The notes beneath the pieces were generated by a model that had not been told where the DNA came from, did not search any database, and saw nothing but the letters and a program-made list of their open reading frames with translations. Of a stretch of DNA of 64,000 nucleotides, positions 54,735 through 62,779 are shown one piece after another. The position numbers and the translations under genes were made by a program. The DNA comes from Flavobacterium daemonense. GTDB taxonomy: Bacteria > Bacteroidota > Bacteroidia > Flavobacteriales > Flavobacteriaceae. The first letter of the stretch is position 1, and every line of letters starts with the position of its first letter. Location of the stretch: NCBI RefSeq assembly GCF_007341385.1, contig NZ_VJYD01000013.1, positions 62,001 to 126,000 on the forward strand, read 5' to 3'.

Positions 54735-55817
54735 TTATTTGTCTAGAGTTTTAAGCGGAATGCTGGTATCTGAGATTGTTTTGTCTTTGTTGTCTTTTAC
54801 CAAAACATGAATTTCAGTTAAACCTTGAATACCATTTAGCTCCGAAACTAAATTGACAAATCCTTTTATCTCGGCTGTTCCTCCAGAAAACTCGCCCGAA
54901 AATGTTTTGCTGCCCGCAGTTACCGTATAAAGCAGTTTGTTTACACCTGGCTCGTTGTTTTTTCTAGACATTCCAAGGAAATCTTTTTGGCTGATAACCG
55001 TTGGAAAAAAGCTGAAACTTGGCGGTGGTGGCGGAATAAATTCTCCAGCATAAATAATTTGGTCTCCAGAATTAGCCGTCCAATCTTGTGCTACCATCAA
55101 GAATGTAATGTTTTCCATAACAAAACCTGCTGGCGGATTGTAATATTCCTGCGGAATCAAATCCATTCTGTAAAAACCATTTCCAAGATCTTTCAATTTT
55201 GTTTTTTCAGATACGTCTGGAAGCCATGCTTGATACTCCTGCAAAACCGCCCAATTGTTTAATCCACTATGAAAATGAACACTAGGAACACCCGCAAAAC
55301 CATCTTTCAAATTAGAATTGAATAAGATACTAACCGGTTTATCTATCAAAGGTTTTGTTGGATATGATCTGATTAATTCATTTGAAGTATAAAAAGAAGA
55401 AAAATCAGTGTAAGGCATATTGGCAACATCGGTTTGTTTAGAACCTGTTTTGTCTTTTAAACGGAACCAAAATCCTGCACTTGCTGCGATTTCATCTGCA
55501 GTTTTAGAAAAATAAACTGTTGGCGTCAAAGTAAAACTCCAAACTTTATTTCCTTCATATTTAAGTTTTGCAAAATCAGATGAGTTTTCCCAATGTCCTG
55601 CATCTGGCTCAGATGGCGACCAAATCCAGATATAAACATCCTCGTTTTCAGCAAATGTAGTTGCCGAAAGATCAAAGTACCACGTTACTTTTTCATCATA
55701 TTTGTACACTACAGGATACGATGACATACTGCCTACGGCTCCGGCTGCAGCTTGCGCCTGAATAAAATTAGGAGCCATCAAAAGGGCAAGTAAAATTGTA
55801 TATATAAATTTTTTCAT
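54735..55817 (-). CDS. Exported protein of the polysaccharide locus, unknown
   Basis: A 360-residue protein with a signal peptide ending near IQAQ and no lipobox, so it is periplasmic or exported. Beta-rich segments with many aromatics (VTWYFDLSATTFAENEDVYI, VWSFTLTPTVYF) suggest carbohydrate-binding modules; a PPPPPSFSFFP hinge lies near residue 265. It occupies the place of SusE/SusF-like binding proteins, but I see no sequence identity with them. It starts 8 bases after the upstream lipoprotein gene and is followed by susC. Confidence 0.7.
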   Translation of the reverse strand: MKKFIYTILLALLMAPNFIQAQAAAGAVGSMSSYPVVYKYDEKVTWYFDLSATTFAENEDVYIWIWSPSEPDAGHWENSSDFAKLKYEGNKVWSFTLTPTVYFSKTADEIAASAGFWFRLKDKTGSKQTDVANMPYTDFSSFYTSNELIRSYPTKPLIDKPVSILFNSNLKDGFAGVPSVHFHSGLNNWAVLQEYQAWLPDVSEKTKLKDLGNGFYRMDLIPQEYYNPPAGFVMENITFLMVAQDWTANSGDQIIYAGEFIPPPPPSFSFFPTVISQKDFLGMSRKNNEPGVNKLLYTVTAGSKTFSGEFSGGTAEIKGFVNLVSELNGIQGLTEIHVLVKDNKDKTISDTSIPLKTLDK

Positions 55818-55825
55818 ATTACTTT

Positions 55826-56347
55826 TTATTTAATAGCAGTTAATTTAAACACGTAAGACACAAACGCAGACCCTCCAGAAGAATGGATCAATTGGAATTC
55901 TAATTCTTCATTGCTTCCTGGCACTCCTGATAATTTCAGTTCGTCTGTTTTTTGAGTTTTTTGTGCATCACTGAACAAATAGATTTTTGTTTCGCCTAGA
56001 TTAGTTGGCTGAAAATCTGAGCTTAATCCCCAGTAGCCTTTTGGCGCAAATAAAGGAGGTACATTTCCTGTTACTTCATAACTTGTTGGATTGTGCTTTT
56101 CATCTACATTGAATTTAATTTTAAAATCCTCGTAATTAAAGTACGTGCTCAAGTTTTCTTCGTTTGGTTCGATCTTGTTTGCTTTCGCAACTTCATCAAC
56201 CATTTTCAAGTTTGTCAATCCCCAATTTCCATTTAGTTTTTCATAAAGGGTAATCGGATCAACGTAGCTTCCGTCGTCGGTATTATCACAGCCAGTGGCC
56301 ATTAATCCTATAACAATAGCTAACCAATAAATACTTTTACATCTCAT
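55826..56347 (-). CDS. DUF5004-like lipoprotein of the polysaccharide locus
   Basis: A 173-residue lipoprotein: the lipobox MATGC gives C20, followed by an acidic spacer. The body (LYEKLNGNWGLTNLKMVDEV, FKIKFNVDEKHNPTSYEVTG) resembles the lipocalin-like DUF5004 proteins found in polysaccharide loci; the match is from memory. It is first in the operon, before the other exported protein, SusC and SusD. A surface or periplasmic glycan-binding role is likely but unproven. Confidence 0.65.
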   Translation of the reverse strand: MRCKSIYWLAIVIGLMATGCDNTDDGSYVDPITLYEKLNGNWGLTNLKMVDEVAKANKIEPNEENLSTYFNYEDFKIKFNVDEKHNPTSYEVTGNVPPLFAPKGYWGLSSDFQPTNLGETKIYLFSDAQKTQKTDELKLSGVPGSNEELEFQLIHSSGGSAFVSYVFKLTAIK

Positions 56348-56831
56348 AAATTTGTGGTTTGTTTGTTAGTTTTTTTGCCTTCTAAAAGACAGAACGAAAC
56401 TAGATGTTAAATAAATCTAAAAAAAAATATCTGAGAAAAATCAAGATGAAATTGAAAGATTTTAAACATTAATTAGCTGAAAATCAATATTTTATATTAT
56501 TTTTATAAATCAAAAAATCAAGACGCTGTTTAGATGAAAATACATCAAAAAATTATGGTAAATATGACAATATGAAAATTAAAGTGGATATTTTTTTCAC
56601 TATGCATATATATAAGCTCTTTTTATTGTATAATTGCAAATAATTAGACCGCTTTTAACATTTATATCTTATTTTTGAATTCAAAACCGGCTTTTAAAGC
56701 TTTTATTTAAAGCCAGTTCCAAAATTCTGAAAGCGCTTTAATCGACAGCACTCAAGCTTATCCCAAATTGAAAACGAATTAACTCTATAAACCAAAAAAA
56801 GATTTTTTTTACCCTAAACCAAAACAAAACC
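56348..56831. other. Divergent regulatory gap of the polysaccharide locus
   Basis: This 484-base AT-rich stretch has no gene. It must hold the promoters for the locus (minus strand) and the regulator (plus strand). A weak -7-like box for the locus, TAGTTTCG, lies at 56395-56402 on the minus strand. I see no clear operator. Confidence 0.45.
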
Positions 56832-58430
56832 ATGCAAAGAATTTTCATTCTATGTTTTTTTATTGCGGGTTTTTCTCTAACTGCGAAAGAGACGAATCCT
56901 GTTTTAGAGGAATTAGATAAAGTGCTTCTTAAAAAAGATATTTACCTGAAACAGAAATATCGAAAAATTGAGGCTTTAAAAAGAAATGTGTCGAAATTTA
57001 CTGTGAGTCAAAACAATGAACAGCTATATAATACCTATATGTCATTGTTTGATGAATATAAATCGTTCAAATATGATTCTGCTTACTATTATTTAGAAGA
57101 AGCCAAAATCAAAGCGATCGTTTTAAAAGATCCAAAATATTTGGCTAAAAGCCGAATTAAAGAAGGTTTTGTACTTCTTTCGTCTGGTTTGTTCAAAGAA
57201 GCAATTGATACTTTAGATGTAATTGATGACCAAAAACTGGATATTAAAAACAAATTTGAATATTACAATATCAAAGCCCGTGCGTATTACGATTTAGCCG
57301 ATTATAATAGAGATCAGCGTTTTAACATTCATTATGTGCAGCAGGGAAATCATTTCTTAAAAAAGGCTTTGGAATTGATTGGAACCAATACGAATGAATA
57401 TTGGGCCGCCGAAAGCTTGAAAAGATTAAAACAGCAGGATTGGCGTGGCGCCGAATTTGCGTTCAGCTATTGGATCAACAATTACAATCTTCCGCCCGAT
57501 TATTATGGTATTGCAACTTCAAGCCTTGGCTATATTTATTCGGAAAGAGGTTATACCAAAAAAGCCATTCAGTATCTCGCTCTTGCTGCTATTGCCGATG
57601 TAAAAAATGCCACTAAAGAAACGGTCGCACTTCGAAATTTAGCCAACGAACTCTTCAAAATGGGTTATTTGGACAAGGCTAATGAATACATCAATATCGC
57701 CATGGACGATGCGACATTTTACAACGCAAGACATCGAAAAATTGAGATTTCGTCTATTTTGCCAATTATCGAAAAAGCGCAGTTAAACAACGTAAAAGAA
57801 AAAAATGACAAGCTTGAAAATATCATCATTCTGCTGACTATATTGACTTTTATTATTGTTTTGTTTTCGATTATTATCTTCAAACAATTGAAAGAAAGAA
57901 ACAAAGCTCGTAAAATAATGGCTTCATCTTATGCGCAACTTCAGGAAATGAATATCAGTTTGAGCGAGGCAAATGCTATTAAGGAAGAATATATTACGTA
58001 TTTTATCAAAGCGACTTCGGCATTCATCAACAAAATTGATCATATTCAAAAAAGCACACTTCATAAAATTATTACCAAAAAAACTGACGAAGTTATTGCG
58101 AGCTTAAAGCGTTATAATGTCAAAGAAGAACGCGAGAATCTGTTTCACCAATTTGATGAAATTTTCCTTAAACTGTTCCCGACTTTCGTAACCGATTTTA
58201 ATAATTTGTTTCCGAATGACCATAAATGCATCGTCAAAAAAGGCGAACTTTTAAATACCGAATTAAGGATTTTTGCCCTCTACCGATTAGGGATTCAAGA
58301 CAGCAATCAAATGGCCGAATTCCTGGAACTTTCTGTAGCTACCATTTACACGTACAAAACCAGAATTAAAAGCAAATCAGACTTTAAAGATACTTTTGAA
58401 GAGAAGATTATGGCCATTAAAACGATATAA
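56832..58430 (+). CDS. SusR-like membrane regulator (TPR, DUF6377, HTH)
   Basis: A 532-residue protein. It has a signal/anchor at the start, a TPR-type helical periplasmic region up to residue about 325, one membrane helix (IIILLTILTFIIVLFSIIIF, about 329-349), a short coiled coil, and a C-terminal helix-turn-helix (RIFALYRLGIQDSNQMAEFL, then LSVATIYTYKTRI). This is the layout of the SusR/DUF6377 regulators, which sense an oligosaccharide outside and switch on the adjacent sus genes. It is divergent from the locus it probably controls. Confidence 0.85.
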   Translation: MQRIFILCFFIAGFSLTAKETNPVLEELDKVLLKKDIYLKQKYRKIEALKRNVSKFTVSQNNEQLYNTYMSLFDEYKSFKYDSAYYYLEEAKIKAIVLKDPKYLAKSRIKEGFVLLSSGLFKEAIDTLDVIDDQKLDIKNKFEYYNIKARAYYDLADYNRDQRFNIHYVQQGNHFLKKALELIGTNTNEYWAAESLKRLKQQDWRGAEFAFSYWINNYNLPPDYYGIATSSLGYIYSERGYTKKAIQYLALAAIADVKNATKETVALRNLANELFKMGYLDKANEYINIAMDDATFYNARHRKIEISSILPIIEKAQLNNVKEKNDKLENIIILLTILTFIIVLFSIIIFKQLKERNKARKIMASSYAQLQEMNISLSEANAIKEEYITYFIKATSAFINKIDHIQKSTLHKIITKKTDEVIASLKRYNVKEERENLFHQFDEIFLKLFPTFVTDFNNLFPNDHKCIVKKGELLNTELRIFALYRLGIQDSNQMAEFLELSVATIYTYKTRIKSKSDFKDTFEEKIMAIKTI

Positions 58431-58431
58431 G

Positions 58432-58482
58432 GTCCTGAGATGCTAAGGTTCTAAGATACTAAGGGACTAAGATTCTAAGTTT
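58432..58482. repeat. GCTAAGGTTCTAAG repeat fragment
   Basis: GAGATGCTAAGGTTCTAAG and following units match one arm of the palindromic element at 42494-42584. Confidence 0.6.
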
Positions 58483-58489
58483 TTTTCGC

Positions 58490-58597
58490 AATCTTGTCAT
58501 TCCGAGGAACGAGGAATCTCCGCGACAAGCTCTACAAAGATTGGATTTTCTTTGAGGAGTTACTTGGGGAGATTCCTCGTTCCTCGGAATGACAAAC
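58490..58597. repeat. GTCATTCCGAGG palindromic repeat, copy 3
   Basis: Ends CTTGTCATTCCGAGGAACG and CGTTCCTCGGAATGAC form a near-perfect inverted pair. It lies between the regulator and a convergent hydroxylase gene and may terminate both. Confidence 0.8.
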
Positions 58598-58618
58598 TAA
58601 ATCTAAATAAATCGTTTT

Positions 58619-59842
58619 CTACTCAACAGTCTCCAACTGCAAAATCATATTCTGATAATACTTACTCAGCGAAAACAATTGCTCAACAAAAATCATTACC
58701 GCAAGCGGAATAAAGAAAAATACCGTCAGATTTTCTTCGTATAAAAAGAAAGTTGTAACCATGAAAATGCGTGCATATTCAAGATAATAAATCCATTTTC
58801 TTTGTTCTAACAAAGCGCCGCAATTAATAAGCGTGATGATTATAAAAGACAAAACAAAAACTTTGTCGAGCGTATTCAACAAATCGAAATAATACGTAAA
58901 AGCTGTTAAAAGCAAAGTACAGATTCCGAGTTGAATGTAAAGATAATTTCGAAATCGAAGTCGCTGATTTGGGTTGCTTTTATCCTGCAGAAAACGCTTT
59001 TCTAATATTGGGCGAATATCTTGATCCATATTTGCTGGACTTCCAAAAATAGCTTTCCAACGTGCTTTAAAACCTTTTGAGCGTTTCCATAATTCATAAA
59101 TTTCGAAATAATAATGAAAATGCTGCCAAAGAAAACTGTAGCTTTTTAAAGGATGCGTCAAACCGTATTTTGGCTTTTCTTCTTCTTCCTGAAAAGTTCC
59201 GAAAATACGATCCCAAAAGGTAAACATATCGCCATAGTTTTTATCCAAATATTTTTCGTCAGAAGCGTGGTGAACACCATGAACCGAAGGTGTTACAAAA
59301 ACATATTCCAGCCATTTTATTCGGCCAATAATTTGTGTATGTGTAAAAAAGGAATAGGCTCCATGAACAATCAGCATCGTAATAACCATTGCAGGATGAA
59401 AACCAATAAAAGGAAGCACGCACCAAAATCCCGTTCTGATTATGGCCTGAAAAGTAGTAATTCTCGCTGCAGCCGTAAAATTAAATTCCTCGCTATGATG
59501 ATGCACAATATGAGCTGCCCAGAAAAAATTGACTTCATGTCCTAATCGGTGATACCAATACCAGACAAAATCGGTAGCAAGAATAAGTCCGAACCAGACA
59601 AATACATTACTCGGAATATCGAAAAGCCTATAATTATTGTAAATAAAATAATAAAGCTGGTAAAAACTCGCTGCAATAAATAAATTAATTAAACGCTCCG
59701 CAATACCAATACTAATATTTGAAACCGAACTTTCATAGTTAAAAATTTCTGGTCCTTTTTTGTGCTGCGCCAATTTATATTCTAAAAACAAAAACAGAAA
59801 AAAAGCAGGCATTGCAAAAGCAAGAAAATTAATGTGTTCCAT
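58619..59842 (-). CDS. Fatty acid hydroxylase/sterol desaturase family protein
   Basis: A 407-residue membrane enzyme with about four to six hydrophobic helices. The di-iron histidine clusters are YHRLGHE, HIVHHHSEEFN and VHGVHHASDE, the pattern of the fatty acid hydroxylase superfamily. It would hydroxylate or desaturate a lipid or carotenoid using oxygen; the substrate is unknown. The C-terminal third is an extra set of hydrophobic segments, longer than minimal family members. It is a single gene. Confidence 0.85.
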   Translation of the reverse strand: MEHINFLAFAMPAFFLFLFLEYKLAQHKKGPEIFNYESSVSNISIGIAERLINLFIAASFYQLYYFIYNNYRLFDIPSNVFVWFGLILATDFVWYWYHRLGHEVNFFWAAHIVHHHSEEFNFTAAARITTFQAIIRTGFWCVLPFIGFHPAMVITMLIVHGAYSFFTHTQIIGRIKWLEYVFVTPSVHGVHHASDEKYLDKNYGDMFTFWDRIFGTFQEEEEKPKYGLTHPLKSYSFLWQHFHYYFEIYELWKRSKGFKARWKAIFGSPANMDQDIRPILEKRFLQDKSNPNQRLRFRNYLYIQLGICTLLLTAFTYYFDLLNTLDKVFVLSFIIITLINCGALLEQRKWIYYLEYARIFMVTTFFLYEENLTVFFFIPLAVMIFVEQLFSLSKYYQNMILQLETVE

Positions 59843-59980
59843 TTTTTAAATTTCTTTTATTCTTAAAAAACTAAAATACAATTCGTTATAAACTAAAGAC
59901 AAAGACATTTTCAAAAGTCGGCTCATTTTTTTTAATGATATTGACTATTGAAAATGCTCTTTATCTTTTAGAACCCATTT

Positions 59981-61267
59981 CTAATTTTGTTTGAATTTTG
60001 GCGCTTCAAGAGCCACTTCTTTCACAGATTGCGTATCAGCAACTTTTTGTAGCGCAAGAATATAAGCCGCAATTCTTGGTGTAACATCATGTTTTAAAGC
60101 CGTTCTAAAAACAGTTTCAAACCCTTTTTCTAAAATATCTTCCAAACGTTTATTGATTTGGTGAATTCTCCACGATTCTAAAAGCGAATTTTGAAGCCAT
60201 TCAAAATACGAAACCGTAACACCGCCGGCATTTGCCAAAATATCAGGAACTACCAAAACGTTGTTTTCATGCAAAATTTTATCCGCATCAGATGAAACAG
60301 GTCCGTTTGCGCCTTCTACAATAATTTTGGCACGAATATCACTGGCATTATTTTGCGTAATTACATCTTCTTTTGCTGCCGGAATCAAAACATCGACATC
60401 TAAAAGCAATAATTCTTCGTGCTTAATTGCAACCGAATTTGGATACCCTTTTATGCTTTTATTGTTTAAATTATAATACAAAATCAACTCCGGAATATTA
60501 ATCCCTTCCGGATTATAAAACGCTTCTGAAACGTCGCTTACGGCAACTATTTTCAGCCCCTTTTCGAATAAAAACAAAGCCGAATGAAGACCAACATTTC
60601 CAAAACCTTGAATCGCAACCGTTGATCTAGCTGGTCTTAATTTTAGTTTTTGAAGTGCCAATAAAGTAATGATGCTCACGCCTCTTCCAGTTGCTTCTAC
60701 CCTTCCCAACGATCCGCCAGAATGCAGATGTTTTCCCGTAACAACGGCATGAATTGTTTTTCCGTGCACGATTGAAAATTCATCCATCAGCCAGCCCATT
60801 TCGTCAGGGCCAGTTCCCATGTCAGGCGCTGGAACATCTTTTTCTGGGCCAAAAATATCGGCTAAAGCTTTTGTGTAGGCTCTGGTTATTCTTTCTAATT
60901 CTGTTTTAGAAAGCGTTCTCGGATCGCAAATAATTCCGCCTTTTGCACCTCCAAAAGGAATTCCGGTAACCGCAGATTTCCAAGTCATCCAAGCTGCCAA
61001 CGCTTTAACTTCATCAAGATTTACAGCAGTATCATATCTGATGCCGCCTTTTGATGGACCTAAAGCTGTATTATGAATGACGCGGTATCCTTCAAAATTC
61101 TGCTCTTTTCCATTGTCTAGCGTAATCGAAAAGTTGACCACAATTTGCTTTTCAGGGCGCTGTAGTTTCAGCCTTATTGACTCATCTAAATTAAGAATGT
61201 CGGCTGCTATATTAAAACGATCAATCATCGATTGAAACGGATTCTGTTTTATAATTTCTGAACTCAT
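59981..61267 (-). CDS. gdhA: Glutamate dehydrogenase
   Basis: A 428-residue cytoplasmic enzyme of the Glu/Leu/Phe/Val dehydrogenase superfamily. The catalytic region is IPFGGAKGGIICDP, followed by VPAPDMGTGPDEMGWLMDEF. The nucleotide-binding site is VAIQGFGNVGLHSALFLFEK. The length and sequence match catabolic glutamate dehydrogenases (RocG/GudB-like), which convert glutamate to 2-oxoglutarate and ammonia; the cofactor choice is not clear. Two short Cys-containing ORFs and a terminator lie upstream on the same strand, hinting at regulated expression. Confidence 0.92.
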   Translation of the reverse strand: MSSEIIKQNPFQSMIDRFNIAADILNLDESIRLKLQRPEKQIVVNFSITLDNGKEQNFEGYRVIHNTALGPSKGGIRYDTAVNLDEVKALAAWMTWKSAVTGIPFGGAKGGIICDPRTLSKTELERITRAYTKALADIFGPEKDVPAPDMGTGPDEMGWLMDEFSIVHGKTIHAVVTGKHLHSGGSLGRVEATGRGVSIITLLALQKLKLRPARSTVAIQGFGNVGLHSALFLFEKGLKIVAVSDVSEAFYNPEGINIPELILYYNLNNKSIKGYPNSVAIKHEELLLLDVDVLIPAAKEDVITQNNASDIRAKIIVEGANGPVSSDADKILHENNVLVVPDILANAGGVTVSYFEWLQNSLLESWRIHQINKRLEDILEKGFETVFRTALKHDVTPRIAAYILALQKVADTQSVKEVALEAPKFKQN

Positions 61268-61312
61268 AGTTTTATACTTTAAATATTTAGTTTATTTGAT
61301 TTGGACATCGCA

Positions 61313-61387
61313 TTATTGTATCGTGAAATAAAATCGGCAGTAACTGCAGGTACAACACGGAATTTTCGTCAGACAACAATGCATCAT
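61313..61387 (-). CDS. Cys-rich 24-residue ORF before gdh, possible leader
   Basis: An ORF of 24 codons (MMHCCLTKIPCCTCSYC at the start) with six cysteines, 45 bases before the dehydrogenase start. The cysteines come as CC, CC, C and C. Such density is unusual for random DNA of this composition. It could be a leader peptide or a small metal-binding peptide; no family is recognised. Confidence 0.35.
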   Translation of the reverse strand: MMHCCLTKIPCCTCSYCRFYFTIQ

Positions 61388-61436
61388 AATATTTGTATTT
61401 CTATTTGATCTCATATCTTGATTATTACAACGTTTT

Positions 61437-61470
61437 CAAAAAAAAGCCTTTCATTGGTGCATGAAAGGCT
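61437..61470 (-). terminator. Perfect 10-bp terminator between the two short ORFs
   Basis: AGCCTTTCAT and ATGAAAGGCT pair perfectly around a six-base loop, with a T run on the minus strand (and an A run on the other side, so it may work both ways). It lies 33 bases after the stop of the first short ORF. Confidence 0.8.
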
Positions 61471-61503
61471 AAAAAAAAAAATAACTAACAAGTACTTTCT
61501 CTA

Positions 61504-61590
61504 TTAACGCCATTTCATCGCACGGTTTGACATGCAGCACATCGTCAAGCTGCATACAAACGGGATGATATTTAGACTAAAGTTTTTCAT
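61504..61590 (-). CDS. 28-residue ORF, possible attenuator leader peptide
   Basis: An ATG-started ORF of 28 codons with a Cys-Cys-Met stretch (SLTMCCMSNRAMKWR at the end). A -7 box lies 8 bases before its ATG, so the transcript would begin almost at the start codon, and a strong terminator lies 33 bases after its stop. This is the layout of a leader peptide in an attenuator. Function is inferred. Confidence 0.4.
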   Translation of the reverse strand: MKNFSLNIIPFVCSLTMCCMSNRAMKWR

Positions 61591-61598
61591 TGTTGAAG

Positions 61599-61606
61599 CA
61601 AATTTA
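61599..61606 (-). promoter_or_regulatory. -7 box before the leader ORF
   Basis: On the minus strand TAAATTTG fits TAnnTTTG exactly, ending 8 bases before the ATG at 61590. Confidence 0.45.
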
Positions 61607-61712
61607 TAAATATATTTTATAAATTCTATAGAATTAATAGAGTTTATTTTTAAAACTTTTAAAGATAATTCAGAAACCATTGTAAATTAAGGTTTTGTAC
61701 TACTAAAAAATT

Positions 61713-62588
61713 TTAATTTAATTGAGAAAAAACGATAAAAACAATAGCAATTAAGGCTAAAAAGACACCAATGAAGTTAATTTTGGATAATTTTTCTTTG
61801 AAAAAAAGAAGACCAACAAGGCTTCCTAAAACAATAACACCAATATTCATTCCTGCAAAAACAGTTGAAGGATTTTCAGAAAATGCTTTATGCGCTTTTA
61901 AATAAAATAATATGTTTCCGAAGTTAAAAATTCCGACCAAAGCTCCAAATAACATGTTTTTTGGTTGCAGTTTCTCTTTCTTCGACATTAGATTGTAAAG
62001 TACAATTAATACCGAAATCCCTAGCGAAATACCGAAAACTACAAACAAAGAAGTTGTATAAGGCAAAAGCACGTAAAGTGCAATTTGCTTGAAAAGAATA
62101 TCAATAATTCCGAAACCTAGAAAGACTACGGCTGGATAAATCCATTTGTTTTGATCGTTTTCTGTTTGTTTTTTTAAGATGAATAAAAGCGCTATAAATC
62201 CGATTATCAAACCAATAACTTTATACGAATTAAAATCTTCTTTAAAAATAAGCCAGGCCGCAATTATCGGAATAAAAAGAGATAATCGTTGTGCTGCGTC
62301 TGTTTTTACGATTCCCATATGTTTTATTGAAGAAAATAAAAACAGAAAAACTATGGGCAACAAAATACCGACTGCAATATAAATATTCCAAGGCGCATCA
62401 GCATGAACTTCGGCAATATCTGGGCTAAAGGTAAAATAGCAAAGAATTAATGCCATTACATAATTGAAAGTAATAATCTGGACAGGATCAGGATTGTATT
62501 TTCGGGTTAATTTAAAAATTACACCAACCGTAACGCTGCAGAGAATGCTTAAAATAAGAAATAACATAAATTGAATTTTGAATTGCAA
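61713..62588 (-). CDS. DMT/EamA-family membrane transporter
   Basis: A 291-residue inner-membrane protein with about ten helices in two five-helix halves, as in drug/metabolite transporters. The first half ends near LIGFIALLFILKKQ; the second half ends with GVIVLGSLVGLLFFKEKLSK followed by INFIGVFLALIAIVFIVF, the classical EamA end. The substrate is unknown. It has no co-directional partner close by: a repeat separates it from the gene upstream and a 445-base gap, with two short ORFs, from gdh downstream. Confidence 0.88.
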   Translation of the reverse strand: MQFKIQFMLFLILSILCSVTVGVIFKLTRKYNPDPVQIITFNYVMALILCYFTFSPDIAEVHADAPWNIYIAVGILLPIVFLFLFSSIKHMGIVKTDAAQRLSLFIPIIAAWLIFKEDFNSYKVIGLIIGFIALLFILKKQTENDQNKWIYPAVVFLGFGIIDILFKQIALYVLLPYTTSLFVVFGISLGISVLIVLYNLMSKKEKLQPKNMLFGALVGIFNFGNILFYLKAHKAFSENPSTVFAGMNIGVIVLGSLVGLLFFKEKLSKINFIGVFLALIAIVFIVFSQLN

Positions 62589-62650
62589 AAATAGGGTTTA
62601 AAATAATAGTAAAAAAACCCGAAAAGTTTTAAAAACCTATCGGGTTTGCC

Positions 62651-62759
62651 CAATCTTGTCATTTCGACGAAGGAGAAATCTTCGCTAGTAACTCCATTCC
62701 AATAAGCCAATCTTTGTAGAGCTTCTTGTGGAGATTTCTCCTTCGTCGAAATGACAAAC
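62651..62759. repeat. GTCATTTCGACG palindromic repeat, copy 4
   Basis: TTGTCATTTCGACGAAGGAG and CTCCTTCGTCGAAATGAC are inverted copies; inner parts match the copies at 21687 and 29406. Confidence 0.8.
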
Positions 62760-62779
62760 AGAACTAAAATATACTTGAT

